Assembly: GCA_007123655.1 (NCBI GenBank)
Contig: SKKR01000266.1
Location: 1 to 12,561 of the forward strand
Source: Thermomicrobiaceae bacterium
Lineage (GTDB): Bacteria > Chloroflexota > Chloroflexia > Thermomicrobiales > Thermomicrobiaceae
DNA length: 12,561 nucleotides
Direction: 5' to 3'
Part shown: piece by piece, positions 7,283 to 12,561 of the stretch
How the letters are laid out: the number at the start of each line of letters is the position of its first letter
Numbering within the stretch: position 1 is the first letter of the stretch
Position numbers and translations under genes: made by a program
The notes under the pieces: model-generated
The model's input: the letters and a program-made list of their open reading frames with translations, nothing else
Databases searched by the model: none
Told to the model about the DNA's origin: nothing

Positions 7283-7340
7283 GCCCGGCGACGGAGGCAT
7301 CCCCCTTTCCCCCGCGCTCCGTTGCCGGGCACCTTTCTTT
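7283..7340 (+). promoter_or_regulatory. Terminator-like hairpin in the DUF899 leader (candidate attenuator)
   Basis: A 14-bp stem pairs 7283-7296 (GCCCGGCGACGGAG) with 7317-7330 (CTCCGTTGCCGGGC), with a single G-U pair and a 20-nt pyrimidine-rich loop (7297-7316). It is followed at once by a T-rich tract (ACCTTTCTTT, 7331-7340). No plus-strand gene lies upstream for it to terminate, so it is more likely a leader element. The loop sequence CCTTTCC (7304-7310) can pair with GGAGAGG (7260-7266), and ACCTTT (7331-7336) can pair weakly with the ribosome binding site GGAGGT (7356-7361), offering alternative folds. Confidence 0.5.
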
Positions 7341-7367
7341 CATCATCTATCGCCAGGAGGTATCACC

Positions 7368-8027
7368 ATGAACCGCCCCAACGTCGTAACACGTGAAGAA
7401 TGGGACGCCGCACGGGCACAGCTACTCGAGCACGAAAAGGAAGTGACGCTCGCCAGGGATCGACTCGCAGCGGAACGCCGCGAGCTGCCAATGGTCCGGA
7501 TAGAAAAGGACTACGTGTTCGAAGGACCGGACGGCCCCGCAACCCTGCTCGACCTGTTCGATGGCCGGAAACAACTAATCGTTTATCACTTCATGTTCCA
7601 TCCGGACTGGGATGAAGGTTGCGACGGATGTTCGTTTCTGGTAGACAGCATCCCGCATCTCGCTCACCTGCACGCCGCAAATACGTCACTCGTGGTTGTG
7701 GCCCGTGCCCCGCTGGCGAAGACCGAACCGTTCCGTGAGCGCATGGGTTGGGACGTGCCCTGGTACTCGTCCTTCGGTTCAGACTTCAACGAAGATTTCG
7801 GGGTCACGTTCAACGACATGGAGCAACCGGGCACGAGCGTCTTCCTGCGAGAGGAACAGACCGTGTATCACACCTACTCAACGTTCGCGCGAGGCGGTGA
7901 AATCCTGCTCAACACATTCAACTTCCTCGATCTGACCCCGCTCGGTCGTCAGGAGGAGAACGGCATCATGAACTGGGTTCGCTTGCATGATCAGTACGCC
8001 GATCAGGCGGTTGGTTCAGGTGTGTAA
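7368..8027 (+). CDS. DUF899 family thioredoxin-like protein
   Basis: This 219-aa protein matches the DUF899/AhpC-TSA-like family almost end to end. It has an N-terminal coiled region with VTREEWDAARAQLLEHEKE (7-25), then LPMVRIEKDYVFEGPDG (40-56), LDLFDGRKQLIVYHFMF (61-77), SLVVVARAPLAK (107-118), FRERMGWDVPWYSSFGSDFN (122-141) and LDLTPLGR (187-194). The thioredoxin-like active site appears to be CDGC (85-88) in GCDGCSF. Function is unknown; the fold and CxxC suggest a redox role, and the family is often near stress-related regulators. It is cytoplasmic, with no signal peptide. The ATG has a very strong AGGAGG 7 bases upstream. It is the first gene of the plus-strand block and is divergent from hxlR, so likely its regulatory target. 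Confidence 0.92.
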   Translation: MNRPNVVTREEWDAARAQLLEHEKEVTLARDRLAAERRELPMVRIEKDYVFEGPDGPATLLDLFDGRKQLIVYHFMFHPDWDEGCDGCSFLVDSIPHLAHLHAANTSLVVVARAPLAKTEPFRERMGWDVPWYSSFGSDFNEDFGVTFNDMEQPGTSVFLREEQTVYHTYSTFARGGEILLNTFNFLDLTPLGRQEENGIMNWVRLHDQYADQAVGSGV

Positions 8028-8087
8028 GCACTCACGGGGACCACTCGCGCCGCTATCTGACTGCCGACGAAGAAATGGACGGTGCTC

Positions 8088-8606
8088 ATGTCCGTTACGC
8101 ACCCAGTGACATCACTTGACCGCCGGTTCAGCAGCCAGGACGCCACACCCGTAACCTGGCACCAGGCGGAGGAGATCCTTGGTAACGGAGAAATGTTCTG
8201 GCTCGCGACGGTTCGGCCGGATGGCCAGCCGCACGTGACGCCTGTTGCCGGCGTGTGGTGTGACGGAGCCTTCTACTTCTGTACCGGGCCGAGCGAACAG
8301 AAATCGATCAACCTCGCAAGTAATCCGCGCTGTACCGTCACGATCGGATCTCCGCAGTTCAGGTCGGGGCTGGACATCGTCCTCGAGGGACAGGTCGAGC
8401 CGGTGACGGACCCGGAGAGGCTGGGCTCAATCGCTTCCTCGTTAGAGCACAAATACGACGGGTTCTTCGGTTTCTCGGCCGGGAACGGGGTGTTGAACAA
8501 CGCGGCGGGCGGAGTCGCAAATCTCTACCGGATCGCGCCGCGGAAGGCGCTCGGATTCGGACGAGGACAGACATACAGCCAGACCCGCTGGGCATTCCAG
8601 ACATGA
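8088..8606 (+). CDS. Pyridoxamine 5'-phosphate oxidase-like (PPOX/FDOR split-barrel) protein
   Basis: This protein of 172 aa has a split beta-barrel that binds FMN or deazaflavin F420 and typically reduces small substrates or bilin-like molecules. Visible family features are MFWLATVRPDGQPHVTPVAGVWCDGAFYFCTGP (36-68, the first barrel strands with cofactor-contact residues), KSINLASNPRCTVTIG (72-87) and VLEGQVEPVTDPE (98-110). The C-terminal YRIAPRKALGFGRG (147-160) matches the end of F420-dependent family members, where the Arg/Lys side chains often bind substrate or cofactor. ATG 8088 is used; an in-frame GTG six bases upstream (8082) is equally possible, as the ribosome binding site is weak. 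It lies 60 bp after the DUF899 gene. Whether the cofactor is FMN or F420 is not decided by the sequence I can read. Confidence 0.85.
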   Translation: MSVTHPVTSLDRRFSSQDATPVTWHQAEEILGNGEMFWLATVRPDGQPHVTPVAGVWCDGAFYFCTGPSEQKSINLASNPRCTVTIGSPQFRSGLDIVLEGQVEPVTDPERLGSIASSLEHKYDGFFGFSAGNGVLNNAAGGVANLYRIAPRKALGFGRGQTYSQTRWAFQT

Positions 8607-8673
8607 AGTTGACCAGAACATCAGTACTCGGCATGCGCATCACAAGATCAGGACGAACGAAAGGATACGCCCG

Positions 8674-9180
8674 ATGACTCACGCGGAGCCACCAGCCGTC
8701 CTCACCGCTCAGGAACTCGCCCTGGCGCTGGCAGGAAATGTCCGCGTTATCGGTCGTCAGGTGGCGGGGCTATCACACGCTGACAGCCTGCTCCAACCTC
8801 CAGTGCGCGGGAACTGCCTGAACTGGGTACTCGGACACATCGCCGTTCACCGGGACTTCATCCTGGAAGCGCTGGGAGCGCCACAGGTTCTCGGAAACGC
8901 GGCGCGGGAGCGCTACGACAGGGAGTCGGAACCGATTCTCGAGGATGAACCAGGAGTGATCGCACTCGGGTCGCTGCTTTCCGCATTGGACCAGACACAG
9001 GAGCGCATCGAAGGGATCCTGTGTCAATCGAAGGCCGCGGACCTTGCCCGGAAGGTATCGGAAGCCGATTCAACCTCTGTCGCGCGCTTCGTCAGCTTTC
9101 TGTACTGGCACGAGACATATCACGTGGGACAGACCGAACTCCTGCGTCAGCTTGCGGGAACGGACGACAAGGTGATCTAA
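8674..9180 (+). CDS. DinB-like four-helix-bundle metalloprotein
   Basis: This 168-aa protein belongs to the DinB/YfiT superfamily. The presumed metal triad is H55 (in LNWVLGHIAVHRDFIL, 49-64) with H146 and H150 (in YWHETYHVGQTELLRQLAG, 144-162), the usual H plus HxxxH pattern; H59 is an extra nearby histidine. The helices fit a four-helix bundle. Some relatives are thiol transferases using bacillithiol or mycothiol; most are uncharacterised, and the name reflects DNA-damage induction of one Bacillus member rather than a known DNA function. The ATG follows GAAAGGA by about 9 bases. It lies 67 bp after the PPOX gene and may form a unit with it. It is intact, with no fused MDMPI domain. Confidence 0.87.
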   Translation: MTHAEPPAVLTAQELALALAGNVRVIGRQVAGLSHADSLLQPPVRGNCLNWVLGHIAVHRDFILEALGAPQVLGNAARERYDRESEPILEDEPGVIALGSLLSALDQTQERIEGILCQSKAADLARKVSEADSTSVARFVSFLYWHETYHVGQTELLRQLAGTDDKVI

Positions 9181-9189
9181 GTCACGCTG

Positions 9190-9219
9190 GATCGGTCGTC
9201 GAAACGGCCCCAACCGATC
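9190..9219. repeat. Inverted repeat after the DinB gene
   Basis: GATCGGT (9190-9196) and ACCGATC (9213-9219) are perfect 7-bp arms around a 16-nt loop, 10 bases after the DinB-like stop. No T-run follows, so an intrinsic terminator is weakly supported. It may be an operator or a transcript-end stabilising stem. Confidence 0.25.
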
Positions 9220-9288
9220 GGATTGAACAAAGCCGCGCCGTCTGTGGATCGAATCACCCAGACGTCGCCGACGACGAGAGGATCAGAA

Positions 9289-9741
9289 ATGAGCACTGCA
9301 CAACAGACTACCGCAGAGGTCGAGATTCGAGCGTTTGTCGAGAGCTGGCTAAATGCCTACCGCTCGAAGGATCCCGACGCGCTGGTGGCGCACTACATAC
9401 CAAATGGCCGCGCCTTTACGCTTGCGCCGCCCCTGGAGTACGTGAACGGCGATGAGCGTCAGCGAGCCTTCACGAAGGAATGGTTCTCCGGGTTCGAGGA
9501 CTCGATGGAATTCAGCATCCGGGATCTGGAAATCGAGATCGAAGGTGACCTCGCGTACTGCTTGTTCTTCATGCAGTTGGCAGCGACGCCAGTCGGGGAT
9601 CAGCGATTCTCGTTCTGGTATCGCATCACGCTGGGACTGCGCAAAGTCGACGGACGATGGAAAATCTCACACGAGCACGAGTCGGTTCCGTTTCACATGG
9701 ACGGAAGGTTCCGGGCCGCTGTTGAACTTCAGCCGGCCTAG
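9289..9741 (+). CDS. NTF2/SnoaL-like fold protein
   Basis: This 150-aa protein has the cone-shaped NTF2-like fold. It shows the classical beginning VEIRAFVESWLNAYRSKDPDALVAHY, the strand pair LEIEIEGDLAYCLFFMQLAAT, and the ending FWYRITLGLRKVDGRWKISHEHESVPF, which is highly typical of the SnoaL_3/DUF4440 (YybH-like) branch. Members are either isomerase/cyclase-like enzymes or small ligand-binding proteins; no active-site assignment is safe here. The ATG at 9289 is chosen since GAGAGGA precedes it by about 5 bases. The frame is open to an upstream ATG at 9223, but that stretch carries no domain. A terminator-like hairpin follows 9 bp after the stop. Confidence 0.85.
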   Translation: MSTAQQTTAEVEIRAFVESWLNAYRSKDPDALVAHYIPNGRAFTLAPPLEYVNGDERQRAFTKEWFSGFEDSMEFSIRDLEIEIEGDLAYCLFFMQLAATPVGDQRFSFWYRITLGLRKVDGRWKISHEHESVPFHMDGRFRAAVELQPA

Positions 9742-9749
9742 TTTGAATC

Positions 9750-9772
9750 GGGAGCGGCCGCGAACCGCTCCC
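9750..9772 (+). terminator. GC-rich hairpin after the NTF2-like gene
   Basis: GGGAGCGG (9750-9757) and CCGCTCCC (9765-9772) form a perfect 8-bp stem with a 7-nt loop, starting 9 bases after the stop codon. The tail is only ATTTG, so termination may be partial. It suggests that the first transcription unit of the plus-strand block ends here. Confidence 0.55.
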
Positions 9773-9812
9773 ATTTGATCGGGTACAGACGAAGTAGAGA
9801 AAGCGATGGTCA

Positions 9813-10367
9813 ATGGCGGAGATTACAGCAAACGAGAACGTCACGCTGGATGGCGTCTTTGAGGATCCCGAGAACTGGTCGGGGCCGTTTCAGTCACCGG
9901 ACATGTTCGAGTTCATTGGAAAGGGCATGCAGTCAGAGAACGCGTTGCTTTTCGGCCGCAAGACCTACGAAAAATTCGTCACCTTCTGGCCGAACTCGGA
10001 CATGGAACCGTTCGCCAGCAAAATGAACAAGTCCCGGCGTTTCGTCGTCTCGACGACACTGGAACACGCTCCCTGGGGTGACTGGGATCCCTGTACCGTC
10101 ATCAACGGTAACGTCCCCGATACGATTGCCGGGCTCAAACGGCAGAGCAGCCAGGATTTCGTCATTCTCGGGAGCGGACAGCTGGTGAGAACGCTGATCG
10201 GAGCGGGACTACTGGACAGGCTTGACCTCATGGTCCATCCGCTGGTGCTCGGTACCGGAAAGCGACTCTTCGACGGCGATCTTAACGCCTCGCTACGTCT
10301 GATCGAGAGCCACGCGTTCAGCGGGGGGGTCGTGATCCTTGGATATGGCCCCGCAACGGAGTCCTAA
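9813..10367 (+). CDS. Dihydrofolate reductase family (RibD C-terminal-like) protein, copy 1
   Basis: This 184-aa protein has the RibD_C/DHFR-like fold, using NAD(P)H in relatives. Family features are VTLDGVFEDPENW (10-22), ALLFGRKTYEKF (44-55), RRFVVSTTLEH (75-85), QDFVILGSGQLVRTLIGAGLLDRLDLMVHPLVLGTGKRLF (114-153) with the nucleotide-contacting GSGQLV, and a final glycine-rich VVILGYGP. It resembles the uncharacterised YyaP/YwjB group rather than housekeeping FolA or RibD. The ATG has AGAGAAAG about 9 bases upstream; an out-of-frame ATG at 9806 is ignored. It is flanked by terminator-like hairpins, so it may be a single-gene transcript. A second, diverged copy lies 1.1 kb downstream. Confidence 0.9.
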   Translation: MAEITANENVTLDGVFEDPENWSGPFQSPDMFEFIGKGMQSENALLFGRKTYEKFVTFWPNSDMEPFASKMNKSRRFVVSTTLEHAPWGDWDPCTVINGNVPDTIAGLKRQSSQDFVILGSGQLVRTLIGAGLLDRLDLMVHPLVLGTGKRLFDGDLNASLRLIESHAFSGGVVILGYGPATES

Positions 10368-10638
10368 GTTTAGAGCGAACCGAGGATCAGCAGGATACGC
10401 CGAATCGCGTATCCAAGTGAATTGGCCGACGGGGAAGTGAAATCTTCGGGGTCGGCGGGTATCAGTATCGGATCATTGGCTAATCGGGCGAGAACTTGTC
10501 CGCGGTGAACACGTGAACTCGATGTCACCAATCGCTGGTCTCAGGGCGGCCGATCTCGCAGTGGTCAAGACTCGTTGCCGGTCGCGATGACGACCTTGGT
10601 TCCACCAGCGCATCCGCCGGTGGAGCGTAATTGAACGT
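10368..10638. other. 271-bp gap with no convincing gene
   Basis: The stretch holds the inverted repeat at 10393-10414 and no recognised gene. On the minus strand one frame reads protein-like but is broken by two TGA stops: a TKVVIATGN string at about 10574-10600, like the start of RdgB/HAM1 nucleotide pyrophosphatases, and a 52-codon GTG-started frame at 10370-10528 ending in YAIRRILLILGSL. There is no ribosome binding site. It may be decayed coding sequence or chance. No good promoter for the GyrI gene was identified in it. Confidence 0.5.
10393..10414. repeat. 8-bp-arm inverted repeat after DHFR-like copy 1
   Basis: GGATACGC (10393-10400) and GCGTATCC (10407-10414) are perfect arms around a 6-nt loop, 25 bases after the stop codon of the DHFR-like gene. 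There is no T-run on either strand, so it is at best a weak terminator; an operator for the next unit is an alternative. Confidence 0.4.
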
Positions 10639-11181
10639 ATGACGAAAGGACGGTTATTGTTGGCCACGTCGACGCAGCCGCGAATCGAGGTACGCGCCAC
10701 CTGGCCGTGCGTGTACATCCCGGCACGCGCGTCGCTGAGCGAGTGGAACAAGGCGATCGAGAAGATTCCGCAGCTCTTTGCCTGGATCGAGCTGAACGGC
10801 GTGACGCCCCGGGGCCCACTCTTTTTCCGGTATCGAACGATCGGTGATACAGAGACCCCGTTCGACCTCGAGATCGGAATTGCCGTGACGGAACCGGTAG
10901 ACGGCTCCGGAGAGGTTAGCGGCGGCGAGATACCCGGTGGTACGTACGTCACCGCGATCCACGAAGGACATCCGGATCAAATGGATCAGACCTGGGAAAC
11001 GATCGCGAACTGGATCGAGCAGCAGGATCTGGCACCTGCTCGGCGTACCGACGGCGGACGAGAAGTACTGGAGGCTCGGTTCGAGTTCTTTCTGACGAAC
11101 CCCGACGAGCAACCAGATCCGAACCAGTGGTTCACAGAGCTCGCCTGGCTGGTCGAAAAGAAACAGGGAGCGTCGCAGTGA
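10639..11181 (+). CDS. GyrI-like small-molecule-binding domain protein
   Basis: This protein of up to 180 aa consists of a stand-alone GyrI/AraC effector-binding (SHS2-repeat) domain. Visible signatures are VYIPARASLSEWNKAIEKIPQLFAWIE, GPLFFRYRTI, FDLEIGIAVTEPV, IPGGTYVTAIHEGHPDQM and the C-terminal ARFEFFLTNPDEQPDPNQW, where the acidic/aromatic end is typical. Such domains bind hydrophobic or cationic drugs and some hydrolyse cyclopropane-type natural products; here there is no fused DNA-binding domain. The start is uncertain: ATG 10639 has no ribosome binding site, whereas in-frame TTG codons at 10657 and 10660 lie 6 and 9 bases after AAAGGA (10645-10650), which would give 173-174 aa. The stop overlaps the start of the next gene by GTGA, implying coupled translation with the HhH protein. 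Confidence 0.88.
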   Translation: MTKGRLLLATSTQPRIEVRATWPCVYIPARASLSEWNKAIEKIPQLFAWIELNGVTPRGPLFFRYRTIGDTETPFDLEIGIAVTEPVDGSGEVSGGEIPGGTYVTAIHEGHPDQMDQTWETIANWIEQQDLAPARRTDGGREVLEARFEFFLTNPDEQPDPNQWFTELAWLVEKKQGASQ

Positions 11182-11396
11182 TCAGCAAACAGGAGGAACG
11201 GCACGAACTGCCAGAAGGGCTTTCGAACCCGGCGAGAGGAGCGCTGCTCGCCGAAGGAATCCAGCACCTGGAAGACCTGTCCGCGTACACGGAAAAGCAG
11301 ATTCTTGCCATTCATGGCGTGGGCCCAAAGACGATCCCGACGCTCCGCGAGGCCATGGGTAAGCATGGGATCAGCTTCGCGGACGAGAGTCGCTAG
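11178..11396 (+). CDS. Small helix-hairpin-helix (RNAP alpha CTD-like) protein
   Basis: This 72-residue protein is built almost wholly of a tandem-helix domain similar to the RNA polymerase alpha C-terminal domain and other helix-hairpin-helix folds. It reads LSNPARGALLAEGIQHLEDLSAYTEKQILAIHGVGPKTIPTLREAM, with the hairpin GVGPKT (47-52) that contacts DNA backbone phosphate in this fold. Similar stand-alone proteins are annotated as DNA-binding, without known role. Start: the frame is open upstream, but GTG 11178 fits best, because GGAG lies about 8 bases upstream and the start overlaps the GyrI stop by four bases (GTGA). The upstream part of the frame lies inside the GyrI gene. It is followed after 31 bp by DHFR-like copy 2. 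Confidence 0.82.
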   Translation: MISKQEERHELPEGLSNPARGALLAEGIQHLEDLSAYTEKQILAIHGVGPKTIPTLREAMGKHGISFADESR

Positions 11397-11427
11397 TCGC
11401 CACCGCTGAGATAACGAAAGGCGCGAG

Positions 11428-12021
11428 ATGTCATCCGGATCGAACGCAGACCGACGGCGAAACGTGGTCGTAACCATGTTTCTGTCGCTCGACGGAGTCA
11501 TGGAAAAGCCCGAGAACTGGCACAAGCAGTTTCACAATCATGAAGCTCAGCAATTCAAGCATGACGAGCTTTTCGCCGCTGACGCGTTGCTCCTTGGCCG
11601 CAAGACGTACGAGATTTTCGCGGACGCCTGGCCGTCCAGAACGGACGAGGCCGGTTTCGCCGATCGAATGAACGGTGTTCAGAAGTACGTAGTATCGAGC
11701 ACGCTGAGCCACCCCCAGTGGACGGCTACCTCGGTGCTGAACGACGACCTCAGATCCTCGGTTGCGGGGTTGACCAGGGAACCGGGCGGGGACCTCCTGG
11801 TCTGCGGAAGCCGCCAATTAGTTCAAGGCCTGATGCAGAACGATCTGGTCGACGAGTTTCGCCTGCTGATCGATCCCATCGTACTGGGAACCGGGGAGCG
11901 CCTCTTCGAAGACGGCATTGACCAGACCTCGTTGACACTTAAATCACTCCGCGAGTTCGAATCGGGGAGCGTTCTGGGGATCTACCGACCGAAAGATCGA
12001 CACCTGGAGGGAACTTCATGA
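11428..12021 (+). CDS. Dihydrofolate reductase family (RibD C-terminal-like) protein, copy 2
   Basis: This 197-aa protein has the same fold as the copy at 9813: NVVVTMFLSLDGVMEKPENW (12-31), ALLLGRKTYEIFADAWP (53-69), QKYVVSSTLSHPQW (85-98), DLLVCGSRQLVQGLMQNDLVDEFRLLIDPIVLGTGERLF (122-160) and LKSLREFESGSVLGIYRP (171-188). The nucleotide-site GSRQLV and the GTGERLF motif are intact. Sequence identity with copy 1 is moderate, suggesting an old duplication or separate acquisitions. The N-terminus is about 11 residues longer than usual, with basic residues. GAAAGG lies 8-13 bases before the ATG. The stop codon overlaps the start of the LRR gene (ATGA), implying co-translation. No substrate can be named. 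Confidence 0.9.
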   Translation: MSSGSNADRRRNVVVTMFLSLDGVMEKPENWHKQFHNHEAQQFKHDELFAADALLLGRKTYEIFADAWPSRTDEAGFADRMNGVQKYVVSSTLSHPQWTATSVLNDDLRSSVAGLTREPGGDLLVCGSRQLVQGLMQNDLVDEFRLLIDPIVLGTGERLFEDGIDQTSLTLKSLREFESGSVLGIYRPKDRHLEGTS

Positions 12022-12539
12022 GCAATACAGTAGCAACCTCGAAACGACCGGTCATCTACTCAACACTCACCACGCTCGACCTCTACGGGAACAACCTGCA
12101 GGGGGAGAGAGTCGCGTGGGACAGCTTATCGCACATGGCGTCCCTAAGGACCCTGATCCTCGGGGGCAACGCGCTGTGGGCGCTCCCCAGAGCGTTTGCA
12201 GGCCCCTTTGCGAGTTTGAAGGAGCTCGATCTGGCCGACGCATCGCTGCTCACGTTCCCCGTCGCGGTGCTGCGCATCGGGACGTTGGTCGAGCTCGCGC
12301 TATCAAGAAACTACATCCGGCGGATCCCGGCGGAGATTTCCCAATTGACAGAACTGCGTGTCCTAGACATCTCCGACATGCCGACGTTGACGGTCCTCCC
12401 GGATACCCTCAGGGATTTGGGGAGGCTCCAGCGCGTCGTCATCACACGGTACGACACCGATCAGGACGCGCAGTTCGTCGCTAGCAACTACTCTGTGCTA
12501 CGCTTCTTGCGAATGACGCAGCTACTCGTCGAGCTGTAG
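12018..12539 (+). CDS. Short leucine-rich-repeat protein
   Basis: This 173-aa protein has about five leucine-rich repeats of 22-24 residues with the pattern LxxLxLxxNxLxxLP: LTTLDLYGNNL (17-27), LRTLILGGNALWALP (43-57), LKELDLADASLLTFP (67-81), LVELALSRNYIRRIP (90-104) and LRVLDISDMPTLTVLP (113-128), with a partial sixth at 137-145 (LQRVVITRY). A non-repeat C-terminal cap ends in LRFLRMTQLLVEL. No signal peptide or membrane segment is evident, so it is likely cytosolic and acts by protein binding. The ATG follows GGAGGGA and overlaps the stop of DHFR-like copy 2 (ATGA). The right-hand frame ends in TAG, so the gene is complete. LRR proteins this short, without an effector or enzyme domain, are uncommon in such operons. 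The partner is unknown. Confidence 0.82.
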   Translation: MSNTVATSKRPVIYSTLTTLDLYGNNLQGERVAWDSLSHMASLRTLILGGNALWALPRAFAGPFASLKELDLADASLLTFPVAVLRIGTLVELALSRNYIRRIPAEISQLTELRVLDISDMPTLTVLPDTLRDLGRLQRVVITRYDTDQDAQFVASNYSVLRFLRMTQLLVEL

Positions 12540-12561
12540 CTCCGGGGAACAAAAGAATATA

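Larger units (their letters stand above)
7046..7367. other. 322-bp divergent regulatory region between hxlR and the DUF899 gene
   Basis: No convincing gene is present. A plus-strand open frame at 7111-7371 has low-complexity composition, no ribosome binding site and runs into the DUF899 start, so it is disregarded. The region holds two inverted repeats (7096-7112 and 7227-7240), a candidate promoter towards the DUF899 gene (7211-7239), a small stem (7254-7270), a long GC-rich hairpin with a T-rich tail (7283-7340), and the strong ribosome binding site AGGAGG at 7355-7360. Confidence 0.75.

Noticed and set aside
7111..7371. Plus-strand open frame of 86 codons in the hxlR/DUF899 intergenic region
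   Set aside because: No ribosome binding site or domain; it contains the operator, promoter and hairpin elements and overlaps the DUF899 start.
9181..9192. The 12-mer GTCACGCTGGAT after the DinB-like gene also occurs in DHFR-like copy 1 (about 9840)
   Set aside because: A few shared 12-mers are expected by chance in a window of this size, and flanking bases do not match, so it is not treated as a repeat or duplication scar.
10473..10952. Minus-strand open frame of 159 codons
   Set aside because: Most of it is antisense to the GyrI-like gene and its composition is typical of a shadow.
1..12561. CRISPR array, tRNA/rRNA genes, insertion sequences or attachment sites
   Set aside because: No regularly spaced repeats, cloverleaf-like sequences, transposase-type proteins or terminal inverted repeats were seen on either strand.

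Overview
This is a bacterial chromosomal segment, moderately GC-rich by eye, with short intergenic gaps, Shine-Dalgarno-led genes and several overlapping start/stop pairs. The gene mix (GlcDEF glycolate oxidase, TspO, DUF899, DinB, GyrI-like, several RibD_C/DHFR-like proteins) suits a free-living aerobic soil or water bacterium. My best guess is Chloroflexota (Thermomicrobia-like) or a similarly GC-rich phylum. That is an impression from protein style and no marker gene here proves it.

Left region (1-3890, minus strand): a glcD-glcE-glcF operon for the FAD and Fe-S subunits of glycolate oxidase. glcD and glcE overlap by 11 bp, and glcF runs off the left edge after 363 codons. Diverging from it are an EVE-domain (PUA-like) gene (4028-4507) and a small glycine-rich membrane protein (4520-4861).

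Middle region (4894-7045, minus strand): an apparent operon hxlR - draG - tspO. It encodes an HxlR winged-helix regulator with a C-terminal SCP2-like domain, an ADP-ribosylglycohydrolase and a TspO/MBR membrane protein. A 322-bp divergent intergenic region (7046-7367) holds two inverted repeats that look like HxlR-type operators, a candidate promoter, and a 14-bp terminator-like hairpin with a T-rich tail just upstream of the next gene's ribosome binding site.

Right region (7368-12539, plus strand): nine co-directional small genes. In order they are a DUF899 thioredoxin-like protein, a PPOX-family flavin/F420 protein, a DinB-like metalloprotein, an NTF2/SnoaL-like protein, a first RibD_C/DHFR-like protein, a GyrI-like ligand-binding protein, a 72-aa helix-hairpin-helix protein (GTGA-coupled to GyrI), a second RibD_C/DHFR-like protein, and a leucine-rich-repeat protein (ATGA-coupled to the second DHFR-like gene). 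The block is interrupted by a terminator-like hairpin at 9750-9772 and a 271-bp gene-poor gap at 10368-10638, so it is probably two or three transcription units.

Inference: the right-hand block looks like a small-molecule or redox stress cassette controlled by the divergent HxlR regulator. The strongest candidates for something undescribed are the structured leader at 7246-7367, the GyrI + HhH coupled pair, and the LRR protein translated with a DHFR-like enzyme. No RNA genes, CRISPR arrays or insertion sequences were seen.
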